Shown piece after piece: positions 57,791-64,000 of a stretch of DNA of 64,000 nt. The notes beneath the pieces are model-generated. The model had not been told where the DNA came from. It searched no databases and saw nothing but the letters and a program-made list of their open reading frames with translations. Position 1 is the stretch's first letter. Every line of letters begins with the position of its first letter. The position numbers and the translations under genes were made by a program. The stretch is taken from positions 1 through 64,000 of the forward strand of contig RAYY01000022.1 of assembly GCA_003611875.1 (NCBI GenBank), given 5' to 3'. Origin of the DNA: a bacterium D16-56. Lineage in GTDB: Bacteria > Bacillota > Clostridia > Lachnospirales > Lachnospiraceae.

Positions 57791-58873
57791 TCAAAGTTCT
57801 GCCTTTGCGCACCTTGCCATCAGCAAAAAGTCTGCCACTGTCAGCGCAGCCATGGCTTCCACCACTACCACGGCCCTAGGAACTACAATAGGGTCATGAC
57901 GTCCTTTCACAGTAATTTCCACATTTTCGCCGGCGCGATTTGCGGTTTTCTGCGATCTTGCAATGGATGGAGTCGGCTTAAAAGCAGCCCGGAATACAAT
58001 ATCGCTTCCATCACTGATTCCTCCTAAGATTCCGCCGGAATGATTGGTCTTTTTTTTGATTTTTCCCTGAGAATCAGCATAAAATTCATCATTGTTTTCA
58101 GAGCCGCGGCTTTTAGCTGCCGCAAAGCCATCTCCGATCTCAAAGCCTTTTACTGCTCCGATTGACATAACTGCTTTTGCCAGACACGCGTCCAGCTTGT
58201 CAAAGACAGGTTCTCCGATGCCTGCCGGAACTCCGCGGATCAGACATTCCACAACGCCTCCTGCAGAATCCTGAGCTTCCATAAGGCTGTCCAGATAGAC
58301 GGCCGCCTTTTCTGCTGCTGCCATATCTGGCATGTACAGCCGATTTTTGTCCCGGGACGTCAAATCAAACCGGTGGGGATTGATCTCTATCTCTCCGATG
58401 CTTTTGGTATAGGCATTTACCGAAATTCCATAAGAAGCAAGCAGTTTACATGCTACAGCCCCTGCAGCAACCCTGCCGATGGTTTCTCTGCCTGAGGATC
58501 TGCCTCCGCCTCGGTAATCTCGGAATCCATATTTGACGTCAAAGCAGTAATCGGCATGCCCTGGACGGTACACATCCATAATCGCGGTATAATCCCGTGA
58601 TCTTTGATCTTGGTTTCTTACAATGAGTGTAATGGGTGTTCCGGTAGTTCTCCCTTCAAATACTCCTGACAGAAGTTCTGCCTTATCTCCCTCCTGCCGT
58701 GCCGTGGTGAACCTGTCCTGTCCGGGTTTTCTCCGGTTCAGATACTGCTGGATATCCTCCTCACACAAAGAGAGTCCCGCGGGACAGCCGTCAATGGTTA
58801 CACCAACGCCCTTGCCGTGGGACTCCCCCCATGTCATAATTCGAAATATAGTGCCAAAGGTTGAGCCTGCCAT
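57791..58873 (-). CDS. aroC: Chorismate synthase
   Basis: Last step of the shikimate pathway, EPSP to chorismate, using reduced FMN. It is 360 aa. The signatures are [18 protein letters not shown] (14-31), the FMN/phosphate region [19 protein letters not shown], and [16 protein letters not shown]. The ATG at 58873 has GGAGG upstream; the frame reaches 58894. Confidence 0.97.
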   Translation of the reverse strand: MAGSTFGTIFRIMTWGESHGKGVGVTIDGCPAGLSLCEEDIQQYLNRRKPGQDRFTTARQEGDKAELLSGVFEGRTTGTPITLIVRNQDQRSRDYTAIMDVYRPGHADYCFDVKYGFRDYRGGGRSSGRETIGRVAAGAVACKLLASYGISVNAYTKSIGEIEINPHRFDLTSRDKNRLYMPDMAAAEKAAVYLDSLMEAQDSAGGVVECLIRGVPAGIGEPVFDKLDACLAKAVMSIGAVKGFEIGDGFAAAKSRGSENNDEFYADSQGKIKKKTNHSGGILGGISDGSDIVFRAAFKPTPSIARSQKTANRAGENVEITVKGRHDPIVVPRAVVVVEAMAALTVADFLLMARCAKAEL

Positions 58874-58998
58874 GATTTCCTCCATTTTGTGCATGTTTCA
58901 CAGCATATTATGCCCCATATAAGTACAAACAGGTATGGGTGAAATGCTTTTTCCACCCATTTTCCCTGCGTATGGTAACACAATATTTTACTTTGGAT

Positions 58999-59043
58999 GA
59001 ATTACCATTTTAGCCATTTTCATAAGAGGTAAAATGGTAATTC
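58999..59043. repeat. 14-bp perfect inverted repeat upstream of aroC
   Basis: GAATTACCATTTTA (58999-59012) with its exact reverse complement at 59030-59043, 17-nt loop. It lies between the lactonase gene's stop and the aroC leader. No T-run follows, so an operator or an RNA processing stem is as likely as a terminator. Confidence 0.6.
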
Positions 59044-59060
59044 GGCCAAAGCATGTCCTG

Positions 59061-60113
59061 TTACGGTGCTACTCTTACAATTGCACAGCAGTTAGGCTGA
59101 TTGCATTTTAGCTCCTTGGCGCACATGACCAGCAGACCTTTCTCATAATCTACAGCGAAAAAGGTAATATTCCCGCTCTCATGGTTCATTACGGCAATGT
59201 GTTTATTATCCGGAAATACGGCAATATCCTTGGGATATTCTCCGCTGGGCGGAAGGCTGCACAGAAGCTCCAGCATTCCGGTTTCAGCATTTCTTCTGAA
59301 GACAGAAACGGTTTCATCTCCGGCATTTCCGCAATAGACATATTGCTGGTCCTCCGAGAAACGCATACAGCATGCCGCGGCAATCTTCTTGCCCTTTGGT
59401 CCCATCGTGGAGATGGTCTGAATCTTTTCAATCTGCGGCACTCGATCTTTTCCCTCATAGGTGTATACATCAATAACATTTTTCTGCTCATACATCAGAT
59501 AGATGAATTTGCCGTCATTGCTGAATCGAAAATGCCTGGGTGCTGATTCTCTTTCGCATCGGATTGCGTCTACCTGAATCAGCCGTTCCTCCTTATCATT
59601 GAAGCGATAAATCTGCACCTGGTCCATGCCGGAGTCGGCCGTCAAAACATATTTGTGGTCCGGAGTACGTCTGGTGCATGTAATGTGAGGCCGGAAATTC
59701 CTCTCTGCAACACTTCCCATGCCTTTATGGAACACACCGTCAACAATCTCGCCTACGCCGCCGTCTCTGCGGAGCCGAAGAACCGTGGTCTTGCCGTCAT
59801 GATAGCCTGAAACAAAGATATACTTGTCCCCCGTGTCAGTAGATAAATGGCAGCCTCTCATACCATTGATCTTGGTACTGTTCAGTCGGGAAAGGCTTCC
59901 GTTCTGGAGAATACGGAATGCCACTACACCTTCATCGGCAATGGAGTATAAGGTGTCTCCGTTTTTGGAGGCGATCACATAGGAGGAGTTGTCCACTTCC
60001 ACCTCGCAACGCTCCTCAAATTTCCCTTTCTCCACATCCACATCGTAAACGGTGATTCCTTTTGCCTTGCCGGTGTAGGAGTAAGACCCTACATACGCCA
60101 TATACTTTGCCAT
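59061..60113 (-). CDS. Lactonase-family beta-propeller protein (Pgl/YkgB-like)
   Basis: A 350-aa protein with the seven-bladed propeller pattern of cytoplasmic 6-phosphogluconolactonase (repeats such as GDKYIFVSGYHDGKTTVLRL, PDHKYVLTADSGMDQVQIYRF, DQQYVYCGNAGDETVSVFRR). It has no signal peptide. A role in the oxidative pentose phosphate route would fit rpiB nearby, but this family has other members, so the activity is inferred. It has a GGAGAG RBS. Confidence 0.82.
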   Translation of the reverse strand: MAKYMAYVGSYSYTGKAKGITVYDVDVEKGKFEERCEVEVDNSSYVIASKNGDTLYSIADEGVVAFRILQNGSLSRLNSTKINGMRGCHLSTDTGDKYIFVSGYHDGKTTVLRLRRDGGVGEIVDGVFHKGMGSVAERNFRPHITCTRRTPDHKYVLTADSGMDQVQIYRFNDKEERLIQVDAIRCERESAPRHFRFSNDGKFIYLMYEQKNVIDVYTYEGKDRVPQIEKIQTISTMGPKGKKIAAACCMRFSEDQQYVYCGNAGDETVSVFRRNAETGMLELLCSLPPSGEYPKDIAVFPDNKHIAVMNHESGNITFFAVDYEKGLLVMCAKELKCNQPNCCAIVRVAP

Positions 60114-60203
60114 AATTCTCTCCTCCTCATATTGTTGCTGTTTTCATCATACCACAACTTTGAAAAAAAATCCATTCACAATATGGTTTCCATAAGTAAT
60201 AAT

Positions 60204-60253
60204 GCTCTGACGGTAAAAACATGCCGACCATCCATCTTTGAAACCGTCAGAGC
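60204..60253 (-). terminator. Hairpin downstream of the DUF4397 gene
   Basis: GCTCTGACGGT (60204-60214) pairs perfectly with ACCGTCAGAGC (60243-60253). It lies 33 bp past the stop codon of the minus-strand DUF4397 gene. There is only a weak T-run. Confidence 0.7.
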
Positions 60254-60285
60254 TTTGTCATATCCTTGTTTTTTAATCAGTTGTG

Positions 60286-60924
60286 TTAACTGCGCCGATC
60301 CTCTACTAAGAAGGTTTGAACAGCGTCGGACGACGGATTCCAGTTCATGACATACAGGGTGTAGATGCGGTTGGAATTGAGATTAAGAGGCACGGACAGC
60401 AGGGTATTGTTGGGACGCTGAGGACGGCTGATCTGTGCAGTATAGCTTCCTGCAGTGACCCGGCTGAAGGAGGTTACATCCTGGAATGGAATAGAGGAGA
60501 ATACCAGGTTCCCTAACCTTACATTAACCGCACCGCTGTAGTAGGCTACATTTGCCACTCGGATACAGGCACTGAAAGCATTGGTGGCACAGGCTGAATC
60601 AGACACAGGAAGAAGGTCCAGTCCGGATGCCGTGTTAATAATCACAATGGTAGTCATGCCATCGCCGATATAAACCGGTTTCTGAACATAGATATATCCA
60701 TTGGATCCAGATAAAGTAACAGTCTGATAGCCCTGATTGACCTGGCTGTAGCGGGTAATGGCGCCCTGGTCAAGGCTTGAGGCAACATTGGTATTGCCGA
60801 TGGTGACAGAAAACGGGTTATAGTTGACGGCGGCATTTAAAACCCGGACGCCTGCCGGCATCCATTGATTGAAGTTGCAGAACCGGCAATTGTTGTTAAC
60901 CTGCGGCAGTAAAACATCATTCAT
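60286..60924 (-). CDS. DUF4397-domain protein
   Basis: A 212-aa protein of two similar all-beta parts with DUF4397-type segments (MPAGVRVLNAAVNYNPFSVTIG and SACIRVANVAYYSGAVNVRLG). It has no signal peptide or membrane helix, but the N-terminus holds CRFCNFNQW. The ATG at 60924 follows GAGAGGA; the frame extends to 61062 through the leader. The function is unknown; in other Clostridia such proteins may be spore- or surface-linked, which is not shown here. Confidence 0.78.
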   Translation of the reverse strand: MNDVLLPQVNNNCRFCNFNQWMPAGVRVLNAAVNYNPFSVTIGNTNVASSLDQGAITRYSQVNQGYQTVTLSGSNGYIYVQKPVYIGDGMTTIVIINTASGLDLLPVSDSACATNAFSACIRVANVAYYSGAVNVRLGNLVFSSIPFQDVTSFSRVTAGSYTAQISRPQRPNNTLLSVPLNLNSNRIYTLYVMNWNPSSDAVQTFLVEDRRS

Positions 60925-61149
60925 AGGATAAGTCCTCTCATGGGTTGAATTATACTGTATGATATTCCGCAGGATTTGCTGTGTGTGACAACATTTTGCG
61001 GAAAAATATGGCAGATAAGCATGCTTCTGGAAAAAAATGGGAGCTGTTATAGCGGATTTCAAAAATCTGAAAATCAGAGTGTGAATCTTGCTTGAAAAAC
61101 ATGTCTATTCTTGGTATACTATAAGACAAATTTCGCAGAGGAGAGGATT

Positions 61150-62121
61150 ATGAAAAAGGGATGGAAATATCGTTTACTTAGTGGATTTTCAGTAATGATT
61201 CTGGCAGGGGCTGTTCCCATGGCAGTATATGCAGAGGAGGAGAGTGCAGCCCAGGCGCAGGAGGCTTCGGCAGAGACGGCAGGGGAGACAGACGGGGAAG
61301 ACCCGGCTCTTGTCATGGAAGCGGCCATTGATCATTATTTTGCAGGCAGCGTGTTTACCGGTGATTCGGTGATGATGGGATTTCGGAATTATGCAATGAA
61401 CCGAAGAAATACCTATCTGGGAGGAATCCAGTTTTTGGCTTCCGGCAGCTTTTCGGTTCACAATGCTTTATGGCCCGTTTCCTCAAAAAGTGTGCATCCG
61501 GTGTTTCAGGGGCAGCAGCGGCCGGTATGGGAGTCCGTGGGGATGCTGCAGGCAAAAAGAATTTTTATGTTTTTCGGTCTCAATGACATGAATATGGGAA
61601 CTTTGGAAAATACCTGTGACTGCTATGCTCAGGTTATTGCAAATATTAAGGCTCATTGTCCGGACGCGGAGATTCATATTATCAGTATGACCTATACAAA
61701 GCAGGGAAAGGGCAGAGGTAATTTAAACAATACCAATATCCGGCGCTTTAATGAGCTTTTAAAGCAGATGGCACTTCAAAACGGATGGGGATTTGTGGAT
61801 CTTGCTTCACATCTGTCAGATGCTAATGGAGATCTTCCGGCAGAATACTGCAGCGATAATTATGTTCATCAGACCGGGGCTGCCTACGATGTGTGGTCTG
61901 CAGTATTGCGGGAGTATGCCAGGACTCAGATTGAGGGAACCAGTCAGTTTCCGGTAAACGGCCAGAAGCCGCAGACAGACGACAATCTTCAGGAATCTCA
62001 GGAGACTGCATCGTCAGAAACAGAGGAAACCCCAGAAGATGAACCAGAAACACAGGTGTCCAGGGTTTTGACGTCTGGAGGGAACACAAGCCAGACCGGT
62101 CCTGGAGTAAAGGCAGACTAG
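61150..62121 (+). CDS. Secreted SGNH/GDSL-like hydrolase or acyltransferase
   Basis: A 323-aa exported protein. The signal peptide is cut near AVYA-EE (residue 28), and an Ala/Glu/Thr-rich linker follows. The SGNH motifs are FTGDSVMMGF (Ser73), FFGLNDMNM (Asn145) and DNYVHQTG (Asp236, His240). The C-terminal tail is Glu/Thr/Ser-rich. Its nearness to a DUF4358 lipoprotein and an MBOAT gene points to O-acetylation of an extracellular polymer. The ATG at 61150 follows GAGGAGAGG. Its stop codon lies in the CTAGTACA repeat. Confidence 0.82.
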   Translation: MKKGWKYRLLSGFSVMILAGAVPMAVYAEEESAAQAQEASAETAGETDGEDPALVMEAAIDHYFAGSVFTGDSVMMGFRNYAMNRRNTYLGGIQFLASGSFSVHNALWPVSSKSVHPVFQGQQRPVWESVGMLQAKRIFMFFGLNDMNMGTLENTCDCYAQVIANIKAHCPDAEIHIISMTYTKQGKGRGNLNNTNIRRFNELLKQMALQNGWGFVDLASHLSDANGDLPAEYCSDNYVHQTGAAYDVWSAVLREYARTQIEGTSQFPVNGQKPQTDDNLQESQETASSETEETPEDEPETQVSRVLTSGGNTSQTGPGVKAD

Positions 62122-62173
62122 TACATCATTTTCTTAATTCTTATAAAAAGAGGAATAAAAAATGCTGTACTAG
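62118..62173. repeat. Short CTAGTACA-bounded inverted repeat
   Basis: CTAGTACATCATTTT (62118-62132) and AAAATGCTGTACTAG (62159-62173) are inverted repeats with one mismatch. The 8-bp ends are identical to those of the 172-bp element at 18381-18552. The first bases include the stop codon of the SGNH gene. It could also serve as a weak terminator. Confidence 0.7.
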
Positions 62174-62222
62174 AAGGATTACTTAATAAAATTCAGATAA
62201 AACCAGAGAAAGGGATAAAGAA

Positions 62223-63005
62223 ATGATGATAAATACAAGAAGTTTTAAGAGAGGCGCTTATCTTTTGGCAGTTGTTCTGATGCTTGGAGCATGCGGAAAG
62301 TCGGAAACAGCAGATTCTTCTGCTGCAGAAAGTACGGCTGCAGAGACAGCCGTGGAGGAAACCACTGCGGCAGATGCAGAAAATGAAAGCAAGGAAACAG
62401 AAAAACAGGAGGAGACCGAGGAAACCAGCGGAGAGGCTGAGGAGACCACGGAAGCCGAAGAAACCGAGTCTTCTGCTGAGGAGAAAGCTTCTGAAGCCGG
62501 TACAAAGGAAGCGGCTAAGGAAGAAACAAAAAAGGAGACAGAGGCAGCTACTGAAGCAGCACTGCTTTCTGAACCAGCGCCGGAGACCGTCCCGGAGACA
62601 ACAGCTCCCCAAAACACAGGCAAAAGTGTGAAGGATATTTATGGAGAGATTACTCAGAAGGTTGCTCTTAATTCTCCTATGGTTGTTCCAGATGATTTTA
62701 TTTCTAATTATTATGGGATCGATGTAGGCTCTTTGGAGGAATATGTGTTTTCTATGTCAGAAGCAGCGATTTCTGCAGAGACCGTGGCGATTCTCAAGGC
62801 AAAGGATGCAGGAAGTACGGCAGGATTGAGCGCTGCTCTCCAGACGGTTATTGATCAAAAAAAGTCAGAGATGGAGAATTATCTTCCAGACCAGTTTCAG
62901 ATTGTGGATAAAAGTTCAGTGAAGGTCAATGGAAATTATGTGTATCTGGTAATATCGGATCAGGCGGATGCCATTAACCAAATCATTCAGGCAGGAATCC
63001 AGTAG
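62223..63005 (+). CDS. DUF4358-domain lipoprotein
   Basis: A 260-aa lipoprotein with the lipobox LGAC (Cys24). A very long low-complexity Glu/Thr/Ala/Ser linker (about 28-125) is followed by a DUF4358 domain (about 130-260, with SPMVVPDDFISNYYGIDVGSLEEYVFSM). Such genes often accompany MBOAT acyltransferases in Clostridia; the role is not known. It is 14 bp before the MBOAT gene. Confidence 0.83.
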   Translation: MMINTRSFKRGAYLLAVVLMLGACGKSETADSSAAESTAAETAVEETTAADAENESKETEKQEETEETSGEAEETTEAEETESSAEEKASEAGTKEAAKEETKKETEAATEAALLSEPAPETVPETTAPQNTGKSVKDIYGEITQKVALNSPMVVPDDFISNYYGIDVGSLEEYVFSMSEAAISAETVAILKAKDAGSTAGLSAALQTVIDQKKSEMENYLPDQFQIVDKSSVKVNGNYVYLVISDQADAINQIIQAGIQ

Positions 63006-63019
63006 AGCGGGGGAGAAAT

Positions 63020-64000
63020 ATGGTTTTCAGCAGTATTCCATTTTTATTTTTCTTTCTTCCTCTTTGTTTGCTTTTCTATTATGCAGTTTCGTGTTTACCA
63101 TGCATTTTGCATGGTAAACATTCTTATGTTATGGGGCAGTCAAAGGATTTTCCAGGGAGAAGTGGATATCGGATTCCACTGCAGAATGGAATTTTACTGG
63201 TTTTCAGCCTGATTTTTTATGCATGGGGAGAGCCGGTTTATATTTTGCTGATGCTGTTTGCTTCAGCAGTGGATTTTGGAAACGGACTTTTGATGGAGCG
63301 TTTTGGAAGCAGCCGGGGAAAAAGACGGATTTTTTTGATGAGTTCTGTCATAATTAATCTTTCCGTTCTGGCTTTTTTTAAATATGCAGATTTTGTTTTA
63401 GGAACTATAAACGGGATTTTCCACACAGAAATTCCCCTTCTTAATATTGGTCTGCCAATTGGAATTAGTTTTTTTACCTTTCAGACTATGAGCTATATTA
63501 TAGATCTGTACCGGGGTCAGGTTCCGGTAGAGAAAAATTATCTGACTTATTTAACCTATGTATCCATGTTCCCTCAGTTGGTGGCTGGCCCTATTGTTCG
63601 GTTTTCCACGGTGAATGAAGAATTGCATGAGCGGCAGATCAGTATGGAAGGGTTTCAGAGAGGTTTGTTCCGATTTATGCAGGGATTGTTTAAGAAGGTT
63701 TTGATTGCAAACCAAGTGGGTGCGCTTTGGGAGGAAATACGGATTTTGGAGACAGGACAGTCTTCTGTAGCTGTGTGCTGGCTGGGAGCCGTTGCCTTTA
63801 CTTTGCAGCTTTATTTTGATTTTAGTGCTTACAGCGATATGGCTATCGGAATGGGATGGCTGCTGGGATTCCATTTTCCGGAAAATTTTAATTACCCTCT
63901 TTGGTCTGTGTCAGTTACGGATTTTTGGAGAAGATGGCATATTTCTTTATCTACCTGGTTCAAGGACTATGTATACATTCCTTTGGGAGGGAATCGGAGA
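63020..64000 (+). CDS. MBOAT-family membrane O-acyltransferase (AlgI/DltB-like), cut by window end
   Basis: The first 327 residues are visible, open to base 64000. The protein is strongly hydrophobic with eight or more membrane segments. MBOAT motifs include the segment LNIGLPIGISFFTFQTMSYIIDLYRG and the catalytic histidine (His307) in DFWRRWHISLSTWFKDYVYIPLGG, as in AlgI/PatA-type O-acetyltransferases. It would move acyl groups across the membrane to an outer acceptor, perhaps with the SGNH protein upstream. The RBS GGGGGAGA precedes the ATG. Confidence 0.92.
   Translation, partial: MVFSSIPFLFFFLPLCLLFYYAVSCLPCILHGKHSYVMGQSKDFPGRSGYRIPLQNGILLVFSLIFYAWGEPVYILLMLFASAVDFGNGLLMERFGSSRGKRRIFLMSSVIINLSVLAFFKYADFVLGTINGIFHTEIPLLNIGLPIGISFFTFQTMSYIIDLYRGQVPVEKNYLTYLTYVSMFPQLVAGPIVRFSTVNEELHERQISMEGFQRGLFRFMQGLFKKVLIANQVGALWEEIRILETGQSSVAVCWLGAVAFTLQLYFDFSAYSDMAIGMGWLLGFHFPENFNYPLWSVSVTDFWRRWHISLSTWFKDYVYIPLGGNRR

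Noticed and set aside
58886-58900. TGTTTCACAGCA near aroC as a third parS
   Set aside because: Only the left half matches; the right half breaks the GTGAAACA palindrome.
62330-62600. Glu/Thr-rich stretch in the DUF4358 lipoprotein as a frameshift or antisense gene
   Set aside because: Long antisense frames here come from the biased composition; the plus-strand frame joins a lipobox to a real domain.

Overview
The window carries the replication origin and surrounding core genes of a low-to-mid-GC Gram-positive bacterium, most likely a member of the Lachnospiraceae (class Clostridia). The support is the gene order gyrA-gyrB-recF-S4 protein-dnaN-dnaA-oriC-rpmH-rnpA-yidD-yidC-jag-mnmE-mnmG-rsmG-parA-parB, a FabK-type fatty acid operon in the streptococcal/clostridial order, spore maturation genes spmA and spmB, strong RBS sequences (AGGAGG type) and textbook sigma-A promoters. 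No phage, insertion sequence transposase or CRISPR array was seen. The genus cannot be fixed from the sequence alone. LAYOUT. (1) 1-9.4 kb, minus strand: a strong promoter leaving the window, tRNA-Ser(GCU), gyrA, gyrB, recF, an S4 RNA-binding protein, dnaN and dnaA. DnaA boxes lie on both sides of dnaA, so the origin is bipartite. (2) 9.4-23.2 kb, plus strand: an ECF-transporter S component, the rpmH-to-rsmG core cluster, a glyoxalase-like gene, an 860-bp spacer with two perfect parS sites and a 172-bp imperfect inverted-repeat element, then parA, parB, a DUF4446 protein and a large membrane protein whose N-terminus looks like sigma-factor region 2. (3) 23.2-30 kb: an Orn/Lys/Arg decarboxylase-family gene holding an inverted pair of consensus DnaA boxes, tmk (minus), then holB, ricT, a tRNA/rRNA-type N6-adenine methyltransferase and rsmI. 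(4) 30-43.4 kb, minus strand, head-on to replication from oriC: a GerMN lipoprotein, a FabT-like MarR regulator, spmBA, and a complete fatty acid synthesis operon (fabH-acpP-fabK-fabD-fabG-fabF-accB-fabZ-accC-accDA fusion plus a second NMO-family flavoprotein). The operon has a sigma-A promoter followed at once by a perfect FabT-type operator. (5) 43.4-45.4 kb, plus: a GntR (YtrA-like) regulator with an ABC-2 exporter, under a promoter embraced by a perfect 16-bp inverted repeat. (6) 45.5-61 kb, mostly minus: DUF885 lipoprotein, pyrC, split ThrE-like exporter, MBL-fold protein, DUF378 protein, potDCBA polyamine transporter with an XRE-cupin regulator, asnA (plus), rpiB, aroC, a lactonase-like beta-propeller and a DUF4397 protein. 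(7) 61.1-64 kb, plus: a secreted SGNH-hydrolase-like protein, a DUF4358 lipoprotein and an AlgI/DltB-type MBOAT acyltransferase cut by the window edge. Together these look like a cell-envelope O-acylation system. HOW THE PARTS FIT. The window serves initiation (dnaA, dnaN, oriC), topology (gyrAB), segregation (parABS), membrane protein insertion and tRNA modification (yidC, mnmEG), lipid synthesis with feedback control (fab operon and FabT), and envelope decoration. The least explained items are the CTAGTACA-bounded repeat family at three loci, the DnaA-box hairpin inside the decarboxylase gene, the sigma-region-2-like membrane protein next to parAB, the displacement of fabT to beyond the far end of its operon, and an orphan GC-richer segment upstream of asnA.
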